A stretch of DNA of 64,000 bases from Schistocephalus solidus. Lineage: Eukaryota; Platyhelminthes; Cestoda; Diphyllobothriidea; Diphyllobothriidae. A model generated the notes under the pieces. That model did no database searches. It saw only the letters and a list, made by a program, of their open reading frames with translations, and was not told the origin of the DNA. The stretch lies in assembly GCA_017591395.1 (NCBI GenBank), contig WEDG01005285.1, positions 1 to 64,000 of the forward strand. Reading direction: 5' to 3'. A program made the translations under genes and the position numbers. Positions 14,801 through 28,300 of the stretch are shown here, piece after piece; the first letter of the stretch is position 1, and every line of letters starts with the position of its first letter.

Positions 14801-17800
14801 GGCTGGTTGGCCGCTAGACGGGGAGGGAGTTAACTGTGGTTGAGAAAGGTTCCTCAGGGGGATGTAAAAGTTACGCCTCGACTTGAACAGAAAAGCGCAA
14901 TAAATCGGATTTTATGCGCTTAAATTGCACAAGATTGTTTTGGTAATTGACTTCAGGGGTTAGAAACTGATAAAATATTGGTTCTTACCCAGGACCAAAT
15001 ACATCATAAATGTAATAACTTGAACTACACAGTTGAATGGTTCAAAGGGTTAAGTTATTCAGGTCAACTTAGTGTGACCGGGCTTCCTGATACAAACAGA
15101 ACTGCTAAAAATCACAGTTGGGATTTAACGAACGAAAATGTCTTCATACATGTCTCTCAAGTTTGCACGGTATGCGCAGATGACGATTTACGTCTTCACG
15201 TATTGACTTATCATCCGAAAGGACCATCATTTTTGGATATTATATAAGCTCCATAGAAGACTCAGTTTTACTTATATAGCACAACTAAATCAATTCGTGT
15301 GGCTACTGTCTTAAAGACACTGACGAATTTCATGGCCTGCAGGACTCGCAGGAGCGCTCTAAGCGCAGTGAATGTCGGCCGGAAACGTACGAAAAGTTGG
15401 AGCTTATTACCTGCTGTCTCAGTCATGGTTTCTGATATTACAAAAATAAAAATTGGGTTTAATTTACGAGATGTTGTGTTTTTGTCACCTTTTACGCTAC
15501 TAGCAAGTGAGTACTTCTCAGCCGCCAGCCAAATGGTAGAAGGGCAGACGCTTCCCAAATCAAACTTCGTGGAGACATAGTTAAAAGGAGAACCTTTCTT
15601 GTAGCAGCGGTGAAAACTAAAGTTCTAGCATAAGGAGTTTCAGTCTCTGATTCTGTTGGCCCGGTGCAGGGTGCAACGTGCGCCCCAGCAACCAATCAGC
15701 AAAGGGCATAGTGTCCATTGGTGTTGAACTGTCGCCAATCCAGGGCCACGTCAAGCGCAGTGCAAGCAGTCAACTTGCAAGGGAAGGGGGAATCACTCGC
15801 TGTCGCTACGTCAAGTAGATCGCCATAGGTCACGTAAGGCCATTATCTGAGGCCTCAATTTGTTGGACATTTTCTCCCCCTTCTAACGGAAAGGAATTTG
15901 TCTTAAACTTCAGCGACAGCGTAACTAAGCCCCCTCTGCAAACCACTTGGAAAGGTGACGACAGTTTCATTCAGGAGATGATCCGTTTTTAAAATATGCA
16001 ACACAAAGAAAGTGTCCACCCGTCCCAATAAAAGTTGCGTTCGAACTTTAAACTTTGATAGGCTCCTTAAGATGGTTTATTATTTTTTTACTCAAATTAA
16101 GTTTTCGAACATCTCCCTATGCACAGCCACTGGCCGAGAAATTACCGAGGTCGCCAACACCCAAGTCCCGATTTCTTAGAAAGACCTCGACAGGCAGTAA
16201 TGATCGCATGTCACCGCAGGTAAGCCCGCCCCTGGCAACCCCAGAACTGTGTGCTCGAATGAGTGGGCGTGTAGGGGCCGCCCCAGACAGGAGCTACCCC
16301 GACCACACGCTCCGCTCAAGTCGCAATCTTCCCCAGCCTCGCTTCCCTTTCGTTTCATTTGCCATCTCGGAATGGTTTACGGCAGTCGCTGTTCATCTAT
16401 GGTTTCAGGTCGCCTTTGCTTGTGTTTCTACCTTCGGTGTACTTTAATTTCAACATTATTTTTTCCGCACACTTTTTGTGTTTCATGCTGCCGACGATTG
16501 CTAAAATGAGGAGCCGCTTAATTTTGCGGATCAATGGGTATATCCTTTCCAAATGACCATTTTAAAATAATTTTCTACCTCCCGGAGCTGCGCCCTCTTC
16601 TAGGCACACCCTCCCCGCTCCCCATAAGCCTAATTGAGTTGCTATTTTGGTGACGACTTCAACTTGGTTTTATTGCCCTTTGCGACTGTCGGAAGATTCA
16701 TAACGTACGATTTCATTTTAATGGAAGGATCTGAACTTTCTTTTCGACGCATGCCACACACCCCCGGTTCGCGCATAATGAACCAGATGTTCGAAGAAGA
16801 ATAGATGCGGTGGTTCGGAACGCAACTGGATGAGATTGCCATAGGGGTCACATCAAGAAGGGGCCGTTGTAGCCTGAATGTCCGTCCGGAGAGAAGGACC
16901 GAGTTATCCCACCAGTTGGAAACCTTCCAAGCCACAGCTTTTTATGCCCCGTGATATTTTAAAAGCGCATAAGATTGTTTATAGGGAGAAATTTGCACTG
17001 AGTCCATGAGGACAGAGCCCCAGGAGTCGACCTCCTTCTCTCTTCTTTCTCCCAGTCAACAGTTTCCTGTCTGAGCAGGTCGGTCATCTGATTTTGGGAT
17101 TATGCGCAAGTGGCTGGGGCGGCGTAAGCCTGCGCTGAGGCATACCACCATTTGTGGCACCTGTTAGAGGTGCCTATCTCAAATAACCCATTTCGTGCTC
17201 TTGTCTAGCCCGGAGGTGGTCCAGCGTAGCTCTCGTGTGGCCTGTGGTAGGGCGTGCAGATCCACATAATTAGCATAATGCTGGTACCTGGTAGGCAGAA
17301 TTAAGGACGTCTCGAAGGAGTAACTCATGCACTTTCAGTAGTATTTTCTGTGGAGATTCTAGCCCATGAATCCTTTTTAAGTGACTTTCCTACTCTTCAA
17401 AAATTATTTGATACAGGTAATCTATACTCAATATCTTTGCATGCATCCACAGTGCAGACTTACACAGGCCTAAGTTGATACCCTTAGAAGTAAAATTACG
17501 TTTGAGTGGCTGGATTACTCCCAGACATTGATTTAGCTGTTTTTAGAAGCCTACTTAAGTACTCCAATGTTTTAGTGATATCATCGGCAGTAAAAAAACA
17601 ACCCTTGCGTTAAAATCATCTGCTGGAGTTTTCAGGAAAAGTTCAACCGACTTCCAGTGCTGTCTACGTGTGTACCTTCTGCCTTGTTTTTGTTGTTGTC
17701 GTTTCCTTTAAAGTACACTTCCAGTTAATTTTGACGTTTTGTCCTTTAAAACCTTATTCTGTGTAGTCGGTGATGATCCTCGACAAACACATGGCTGATA

Positions 17801-20800
17801 GAAGATGAGCTATTTGTTGTCAAGAGCGCCAGATTTACGTTATTTGTCGAGGGAAGTCAATTTCTATAGGTTTTACTAAACATGCGTTTTTTGACGCCAC
17901 TGTTTCTACACTTATCCATCTGCACCGCCTTATCAAGCAGAAACATCAATGTATACTTCCTTAATGTGTTAGGCAGGAACTATGTCAGAACTCTTGAAAA
18001 TCATCTTCTTACCAAAGCCAACATCGCAAAAATAACGCTGTTTCAAAAGTGAGGTCAAATGGGTTAAACTAAGTTTACAAGATGTATAACTGGAACGGTA
18101 AAAACCACCGAAAGCGACAAAACATTTTGAAGCGGAAAAACTACAGCTGTCCCGATTTAGGTCGGAAGTAGGTCTTCAGGGAGGCAATAATTCTCCAATT
18201 ATTTGGCACATTTGGGTTAGTTAAGAAAATTCTCACATAAGGATCCAAAGGACTAATTGGCGAACCTATGTGCACCTTCGATAAATTCTCGTCAGGCCAG
18301 TACGGGAACGGCTTCGAGTGAAATCTGTCTGTGGTTAGAGAAATTGGTTAGATTTCGCCTTAACACGCAAGTGGAATAGGAGTCAAGGGTTATTACGAGC
18401 CGATGTCCGGGGGGAGAGAGCAAGAGGAAGCGGAGAGTTGCGTACAGGTGATCGGTCTTTGACCCTGGTAAGCGGGGGCTTTTGTGAGGTCCATCTGCGC
18501 GCACAAGGCCGGTTTTCTTAACCTGATGGTAGCCGATTCTGCTGTTGCTAGCAGACGCGGGCCCAGTGACTTAAGGTATTTCAGCGGGACCTTATAAATC
18601 ACATGAAAAACACCCGATCCACCCGATGCCCGGGATCAATAAAAGTTGTGAGGATGGCATCGTTTACGCTCTTAATCTCGGCTTTTCCCAGCCGTGCTGG
18701 GAGGTGTTTTTGTATTCTTTTGGATAATTGGAAACTCGTACGACCAATACAACCTGCACCACAATACAAACCGAAGGAGTAAATGCACATAGGAGTTGTC
18801 TGAGATGGCAGCCTATCCTTGCCTTCACGGTGTGAACTCAGCTTTATAGAAAATAATATCTGAACCCTTGCTAATGGGAAGGTTCGTGAGACAACTTCAT
18901 TCGGCTGCCTTCCCCGTGAAAGCTGGATGGTAAGAAACAGAGAGAGCCGGTCCTAAATCTGCCAAACAAAGTTTTCCAGACAATTTGTGGCTAACACCGA
19001 CCAGCCTGTGCTTTTTTGAAGCAATATGAAACTGTCGAAACTCGTCTTTTGTTCAGACCTAGTTTTCTTCCGACATACGCTCCTGCACATGCCACCGTAT
19101 GTCTCCTGCTTAGAAGGACGTCTAAGAAAGGGGGTGAACCTGCCGTTTCCATCTCCAATGTGAACTTGATCGATGGAGGTGCCTAATTTACAGTATTTAA
19201 GAGGGCAACTACGTCGCTCTATGTAGTGGCAATTGCAAAGATGTCATCACCGTAGCAACCGTAATGCCTTATCCTTCTGATCTGGTTGCTTGGTTGAAAT
19301 TGCCCCAGCTTTCCCTTTACAATTTCGTCCTGGAGAGGTCCACAAGAAGAGCAAATAGAAAGGCCGTTTAATTGTCTACAAAGTTGGTTATCCAAATGGA
19401 ACTGCACATTAAATGTTCATCTTAATGGTAATCCCTTCAGTTTTTCGTCAACGTTCCTATTTCATTCTAATCAACTGTCTGGGTGACCCGGACGTTCATA
19501 AAAAGTGACGAAACGTTTATCATCTCATTCACCTCGGGGAGCACAATTTGATTGTATTTATACGGATGCGAAAAATTCATCCTCTCGTAACTACTTCTGT
19601 TTATATTACGGAGCGCATAATGTCCAATTCATCTGCTTGGTCAACCAAAGGTACTACCAGACCATATTTTTTAAAAAAAGAGAGAAGGCATGAGATAATT
19701 TGCTAAAATTAAACCGTCTTGTAATATCCGTCATCAGATATGCTGAAGTGGAGGTCTGTTAATTTTGAATTCCTACAAGTAAAAAACACCATATATAAAG
19801 AGTAGATTGCTTTCAAAAGGTTTGCTTATTGAAATGACTTCCATTTGCTAGGACCTGTTTCTATCACCGCATTCCTAGAAGGAAAACCAAGGCCCTAGAA
19901 AATGTTGGAATTTGAAAAAACCAGGTAATAACATGCCTTACCGGGGGCTGCTATCCGGCTCCAAAAAAACCTAACTAACTTACTTCCTGGGTTGGTGTCT
20001 ATCTTCTCCTATTCGTAACCTGGCTGAGGCTCGTAATGTTTGGGGTTTGTACTTGACCTTAGGTGCTGCAAAGTTGGGGACCCTCACGTGATTGAGATGC
20101 ATCCCTTAGGCTTGTCTGCGGTAAATCGCTACGCAATTTCAACAGGAAACTTGATTGTCCGCACCTTGCCGCTAACCGAGAAATATTTCGCTAACACAAA
20201 GCACTCACCGGACTCCTGGTTAATTGTGAAAGCAGTCCTTCAGATGCGCCAACAAGGGAGGGTTCCCTTCCTTGAGTCCTGCTCTCGTTAATATTATCAC
20301 TGTTATTATCCATCTTGAACTCCGTCCTGATTTTGGACTTACTGAGTTGCACTACGCTGGACAACCACTTACCTATCATAGCAACCCACCGGCACACGTT
20401 GACGTGATCACATCACCACACGCACTGGTTGATGTGGAAACTATCGCTGATAATCGGTAGGTTATCCAACACGCAGGTGAACTGGATCACATCGATCACT
20501 TCATAGTCGACCTCACTGTAGTTCGGTTTCTGGAACAAGTTGCAGTGCTTCTAACGCGTATCCACCGTGTTAGGCAGCAGGCAAGCTTGGCTTTCGAGCG
20601 TATGTGCATTCAGCCCCTAGGACAGCCAATCGTAGGAGGTCTCAAACACTGGGGTCATCCAATCAACAAAGTAAGTTTATGCTCATTGGCTCTCACGTGA
20701 GGCGCATGCCTAGTCCTGTATGGCCAACATCAACTATGCGGAGCAACGCGAGCACAGACTCAGAGCCGGTCACACGCAGAGGGTTGTAACTAAGTCCCTG

Positions 20801-22326
20801 TACAAAATATACCCCTCTCTGGTGTTTTTCTCCTTCTCACCTAAACAGAACTTGGCATGACTCTTGTGTTATCATGATAACTCCATTATCCAATCCATAA
20901 AAAGTCATCTTAACTGCATTACAAATGTTATCAGTATGAGAGAGAGAGAGAGAGAGCTACGCTTTATATTGAAAGTAAAATTCCAAAAATTTCAGCAAAA
21001 AAGGTCCTCCATTCACCGTGAAAAATCGTCCTTGAATGCGTCTCAAAATATTGATTAATTTGGACTTCCTTCCAAATGGTGCCAGCGTCGTACACTGATG
21101 ACCTCATTTTTGTTGTTCGAATAAACAAATAGGGTTAAAATACAGTATATAATGGGTGAACTAGGCCAATCGACGTACAAATAAGAGGATTCACATGCAA
21201 ATGGAGAGCAGAAAAGATGGCGGCTCAATTTCAATTTTCAATTTCAATTTCTTCCATGTTAACCTGCGCTTGAAAGTTTGCCCGGTTGGTGGAATGCTTG
21301 GGCGGACCCTCAAAATTGGTGTCCCTTCCCCTGGCAAAAATGCACTCATTTGCCTCGTGAACTGCGACTCATATCCCTCCAAACATTTTTGACTACTTAA
21401 ACGAGCCTCCAACTACGAAAACTTACCAGAGCACCTCTTTGCGCCTGTTGTCTCCACCGCATGTTTCGGCCATCTGTCCTGAAAGCCTTGAATGCGCTTT
21501 TTTTGAAAATTTGCCTTTATTTATGCCCTTTCCACTCACGCTTTTAGCATCCTACTAGTGAATTAGTTTTGCGGCAGCTTGACCATGCCCATTTCCCAGC
21601 ACTTTTCACTGCAGCATTGGTAGGGAATGTCAAGGCTTTGTCTTCGCACGTGCATATAATTTTTATCTTCTGTAATTTTAAGACTATGTTGCGCGTGGTC
21701 ACTTGTAGTCAAAAGTATGGAAAATTCATAATGATGACCTGTGATATACTTTCCCCAAAATTTATATGTACATGGGTGCAATCAATATCCCAGAGTGGAG
21801 ACAATTAAAAACACAAAAATCTGTTTAATCGCTGTTTCGTCTGACCTAGCCGTATATGTTCGAAAAAAGGTGTTCTGTTGCTTCCTTTGATTTATGCTAT
21901 TTTGAAAACGCAAGCAACTGGCGTGCAACAATACGTTATGCAGATGTTGTTGTTAAGGGCATGTTTAAACCTCCCGTTTTCCTCTTCCAGGTTTTCACTT
22001 CTCGGTACCACGCTGGCTCCCTTCCACCACCTAGTTCAAGGAAAACAGTAAGAAATTATTTTTGTGCGTTTGCTCTGTGTACAAAAGGATAGTCTAACAC
22101 CGATGAATGTCACTACCTAGAGTGGACAAGATCTGAATCCGATCGAAACCGGCAAGACAACGAGCTCGTGGCGCAGTGGGTAGAGCGTTAGACTTCCGCC
22201 CGACAAGGTCGCGAGTTCGAGGCTCGGGCGCCGTAGCGTTTGGTTTATATGGTTGGCTGATGACGGCTAATAAGTTAGAAATGGCCATTCCAGTCTCCCC
22301 TTGTCTTTGTCGGTCATGTTATTCTG

Positions 22327-22388
<62 letters not shown>

Positions 22389-25300
22389 AGACAAAAGGAG
22401 ACCGGAATGGCCATTTCTGGCTTATAAGTCGTAATCCGCCAGTCATACCCAATCCCAAGTGTGGAACACCTGGGATTCGAACCCGCGACCTTTGGTAATT
22501 GAGTCGAACGCTTTACCATTGAGCCATGGGCCCATTGCTTTGTAGGGTGTGATCGGGAATATGATGATAGTGTGCGGCTCACCGATCTGCTTAAGGAACA
22601 TGTATGTTTCGTTGTGCACTGGAGCTCACTTTAGAGCCCTCGCAGGTGGTTGCATAGCAACTTGATATATATGTTGATAAGATGGAACCGATAAAGACCA
22701 GAGAGACCGGAATGGCCATTTCTGGCTTATTAGCCGTCATCAGCCATTCATACGCAATCCCAGGTGTGGGTCATCCGGGATGGTAAAGTGTTACACTCAA
22801 TGACCAAAGGTCGCAGGTTGGAATCTCGGTAGTGGTGGTCACCGATCAAGTTACGAAAAATACTCGTCCTGCTGGGCCTTGGGACTCACTCTTGGGTGCC
22901 GTAATTAGTGGCAAGTAATATAAGCAGAATTACATTGCCGGCAAAGGCATTCGAGGTTGAAATGGCTATTTTCGGCTTATGAACTGTCAACCGCCAGCCA
23001 TATCCACCCTCAGTTTTTACTGCCCATGAGGACCGAACCCAAAACCTGTCAGTTAGAAGTCTAACGCCCTAAGCATTGAGCCAGGGGATCGTTGTCCCTT
23101 TTGGTTGCGATCGAGTATATTGACAGTAGTAGTGAGGCGTTCACCGATTGCGGTACGGACTGCACTCATCCCGTTGTGCCTTGTGCCTTTCTGCCTATAG
23201 TGTACTCGTCGATGAGCGGCTGCCGGTGAAACTCGGGATTGAACCCCAAGGCGCAATGGGACGAGTGCGTTCCGTAACGCGATCGGTGAGCATTCCTCAC
23301 TACCCCTGTAAATATATCCGACCGCAACCAACAGGAAAACGACCCCGTGGCTCGATGCTTAGAGTGTTCGACTTTTAACCGACAGGTTGTGGGTTCGGTC
23401 CTCAACTTTGCAACTCCTGGGATTGGGTATGGCCGGTTGCTGATGGCCAATAAGCTGAAAACGGTTATTTCAGTCTCCGTTGTTGTTGTTGTTTTTGTTG
23501 CTGTTGTCTTTCCATCCATATACATAGTGTGCAAAGTTCTTTCACAGATCAGGCTGTATAATTTCGTCCAAACTTATTTAACGCACCTTAAGTTCGAACC
23601 TTTGTTGTACGAGTGGAGATTGTCAGAAAATACTAAGGGTTCTGGTACAACTGAAAAATCAAGCATGCTTCGTACGTAGCGCCACAGACACGTAGACACA
23701 CTTTTCAGAAGGTTGCCCTAAAATACTGAAAAGGTGTAGTTATAACTGCCAAATACTTGCTTTTAAGCCGATTTAATAGTCCACGGGTGTGTAAAAGCCG
23801 AGAGAATATTATTACCCATTCAGCAGCGTTTTTAGTAAATTATGGATGGACAAAGATTGGAAGTTTTTCGACACAAAAGCGGAAAACCCACCGTGCATAG
23901 GCCTGTATAGTGCAGAGTTTCCTCTGGACGCACCCATAAAGGCCTCTTGTTAACTTTATTTTAAATGAAAGAGGCTTTGGGATTCCAGTAAACTTTTTCG
24001 TGGTTTGGACATATTCGGTATGCATAAACAACCCTGTCTTTGATTTGGTTCCAAGGAATTATGACTTGTGAACGGAAAACCTGTTCCACTTTTAGGGCAC
24101 GGAAGCCATGCCCGAGGTGGATCCGCAGGAAAAAAGAAGCACGCGAAGGAAGATGAGAGAAATCGAGGTCAGTTTCCAGGATTATTGTTTTGCTTTCTCG
24201 TCCGGAATTCCCTGACTGCTTGTTTTTCTTTTGCGCAAATGTTTGTGCAATCACTTCAAATTGTGTCTTTTTCAGTAGTACTGACGGTACTCAGGAAGCC
24301 AAATGCCTAATTTTAGATTATAACCTGAATAATTTCCCTCTGCTATTCTCACGCGCGATGTGAAAGGTCGTTCTTTTAGACGTTGTTTGCAGCCTGCAGA
24401 TACCTTACGCAGTAATACGGTGTAAAATTCGTACGTTATGCCATTCACTGAAAATGCGTGTAAGATTTACTGACTGGACAACTTCTTCGATTGCCAGTAG
24501 TATCTGTTCATTTTTCTAGCAAAAAAGCGCACTTTTTCTTGAAAGGCTAAATTGAATATGCTGTTACTAGACCATGGTTAAGGCAAGCAATCGGTTGTCG
24601 GTTATTCTTATTGATACAGGCTTGCTGGTTTTCTGTTACGATAAGTCGGCCCAATTCTTACGTGCATGCGTTCTATTCTAACCCTGAGCGCTCATCCCAC
24701 TGAAGATGGTGGATTTTGGCACCAATATTTCTCTCAACTTTCGGACCGAGCCTGAAATGCCTGTCTGGGATAATTTATTCCAAGTTAACATATTAATTTC
24801 TGAGAAAAGTGACAAAACAATACAAGTTCCCAAGGGAATCTCACGATGAAACGAAAGCGCTTTTTTCATTGTAACAGGATGAGGTCATCATTGTTCTGCC
24901 CGCCGGCAACTGAGGCTCTGAACAGGACATACTGCACAGGGAAGAAGGTGTCACTCATGCAAAACAATTCAGTATACGAAGCTTCGACTGCCAACCCCAC
25001 AAAACTATAAAATTCAAGCACTGAAAAAAAAAATTGAAACACATCACAGGAAGGAAAGTAATTTCAGGAGTTTTTGAATCCTGGTCTACGGACTTCCTAA
25101 AGTTCAAAAACTTGGTATTTCCGCTACAACCGATAGTCTCCCCACTGAGTGCACCAAAATAAAGATTTCAAAGGGGTTGTTTCACCAGCCGGATCCGCTT
25201 TCAAAGAAATCTTTAAACTGTACTGAAGACGTAACATGGTTCGTAGACAAACTTAAGGAGTCGAGGTTGCAGTTGACCAGATAATAGAATTATTTAGTGG

Positions 25301-28300
25301 CATAACCCGATTCCGCCAGACTTAAGGAAACGTCAATCTACATGACTGGGGTGCCTGCGAGTGCTTTACTCCAACTCCCAGAACTCCGTCTAGAAACTAA
25401 TTGTTAATATACCCGATCGAAACCGACAGGATAACGAGCCCGTGGCTCAGTACTTTGAGAGGATAACTTCTAATCAATAAGTTGCGGGTTCGGGCTTTGG
25501 GTGGTACACCACCTGGGGTTAGGCATGAGTGAATGGTGATGGCTAATAAGTCTGAAATGGCCACTCCAGTCTCCCTTGTCTTTGTTGGTAATGTAATTCT
25601 GCCTGTTTTACTTGCCACTGTGCGTTTGCTGATGGGCTCGAGAGTGAGCCCCAAGGCAGAACAGGCCGAACGAGTTCTGTTAGAGTTCGATCAGCGTTCA
25701 TCAACGTATGCCCATATTGCCGATTTGAACTGGCAATAAAACGAGCACATGGCTCAATATTTAGAGCATTGGACTACTGATCAAAGGTTCGTAAGTTCAA
25801 TCCTCGGTTAGTGCACCACCTGGGGTTTGGTATGGCTGGCTGATGACGGTTAATAAGCCCTAAATAGACAATCCAATCTCCTTTCTCTTCGACGGCAGTG
25901 TTAATCTGCCTATACTATTAGTCAATGTGTGGCAGCAAGTGGGGCTCTAGAGTGAGCCCCAAAGCACAACTGGACGAGTGAGTCCTGTAAACGATCAGCG
26001 AGTGCCTATCTACCATGCATGCTATATATATATATATATATATATGATAATGTGGAACCGACAAAGACAAGGGAGACCGGAATGGCCATTTCTGGCTTAT
26101 TAGCCGTCATCAGCCAGTCATACCCAATCCCAAGTGTGGAACACCTGGGATTCGCTATGCGACTGCCTGTGAGTACTCTAGTCTGAGTTCCAGGGCACAA
26201 CGGAACATAAATGTTCCTTAAGCAGATCGGTGAGCCACACACTATATATATATATATATACGAATAAATTGGAATACGGGCATCCCAAGAAATATAATTC
26301 GAAGTAAAGAAGTTCTGTGGGAAACAATGAGTAACTTTATTATGTAAATTTTCGACGCTGGTTCCCCAGGTTGTCGTCAAACTTGTGGTAAATGTGCAAA
26401 AAAACAGTTAAAATTTTAAAAACATGTCGGAAAATCGATATTGCTGAATCAGTCCTGCCAATAGCTGTCATTGTTGATGAATATCTAAATAGATTGGCTA
26501 CCGCCTTTTCCATTTGTCTTTGAGATTTTTTTGTACAGGGCATCTAATTCGATGTGCCGATTAATGCACGAGTCATCAGAATGCATGGCCTCTAAGAATT
26601 CCCGGCCTCTTCGATGGGCAGAAGCCAACAATACGCGTTTTATCCCATGCAAATTTGTGCCCAGTTTCTAGTGTATGTACGGCAACTTGAGACAGGTGGT
26701 CTCTGTCTCTTGACAGCCAACTGATGTTCGTGTAGGCGTGTAGAGACTGATTTTCCTGTTTGGCCGCAAAACAAAACATTACAACTGTTACATGGGATTT
26801 TGTAAACGGCTTCTTTTTTTATCTAAACAGCCAACCCTATCCTTAGGGTGTACAAGCTGGTTCCGAATTGTAGTCGTGGGTTTGTGCGCCACGTAAATTT
26901 GGTGCTTCCGCAGGTGTCTTTCAACGAGTTCAGACACGTTCTTAATGTATGGAAGTGTTCGCCGGTTTTTTATTGTGGGCGCATGATCGGAACATGCATG
27001 TTCCTTAAGCAGATCGGTGAGCCCCACACTATCATCATATTCCCGATCACAACCGACAAAACAACGAGCCCGTGGCTCAATGGTAGAGCGTTCGACTCAA
27101 ATACCAAAGGTCGCGGGTTCAAATCCCAGGTGTGCCACACTTGGGATTGGGTATGACTGGCTGATGACGGCTAATAAGCCAGAAATGGCCATTCCGGTCT
27201 CCTTTGTCTTTGTTGGTTCCATTCCATCATATGCTACACGTCGCTTTGCGACCGCCTGCGAGGGCTCTAGTCTGAGCTCCAGGGCACAACGGAACATGCA
27301 TGTTCCTCAAGCAGATCGGTGAGCCCCACACTATCATATATATATATATATATATATATTGAATAGCTGAGGTAGAGTGCATTCCGAGATGATATAGTGA
27401 AGAAAAAAGAGCTCGTCGGAAAATAGAGTTGTACTCGTGAATTTTCAAGTTGGTCACACCAACCCGTCGTCAGACGAAATGAACAGAGGAGAAATGAAAT
27501 GGTCAGATGACCAATTTGTGCTACAGGACAGACAAGGACAGACAACCAACTGGGGTGTGAGGAATGGGTACATAATTGGATTGGGGCCGGTTAGGGGGCT
27601 GTTAGGGTTCCCCTGTGTCGGAGGCGAAGGGGATGGCGAGTAAAATGTGACTGCAGACGGTAAACTTAATTGTCGACGATGCGGGATGGGGGCAGAGGTG
27701 TTTATAGTTTCAACTGTTGTTCGCCGTGTCAGGGGGAAGGGGTGGCGAGACAGTGAGATTCTACATGGTCCAGAAAAGATTAGCGGCTGTGGTTAGGTTG
27801 TGGGCACAAATCAGTGAACCGGGCACGCAGGCCTTCGTATTGAGAGTCCAAATCGACATTGGAATATGGGAATATTGAATATGGGCATCTCAAGAAGTAT
27901 AATTCGAAGTAAAGAAGTTCTTTGGGAAACAAGAAGTAACTTTATTATGTAAATTTTCGACGCTGGTTCCCCAGGTCGTCGTCAGACTTGTGACAAATGT
28001 GCAAAAAAAACAGTTAAAATTTAAAACGTGTCAGAAAATCAATATTGCTGAATCATTCATTCTGATGACTCGTGCATTAATCGGCACATCGCATTGGATG
28101 CCATGTACAAGAATCTCGTGCAAAAGTGGAAAAGGTGGTAGCCAATCATATTGAGATGTTCATCAACAATGACAGCTAATGGCAGGACTGATTCAGCAAT
28201 ATTGATTTTCCGACACGTTTTAAATTTTAACTTTTTTTCACATTTGCCACAAGTCTGACGACGACCTGGGGAACCGGCGTCGAAAATTTACATAATAAAG

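Noticed and set aside
22328..22582. Open frames with poly-(Tyr-Ile) tails at TA runs here and near 26000 and 27300.
   Set aside because: They are translations of TA microsatellites joined to SINE sequence, not genes.
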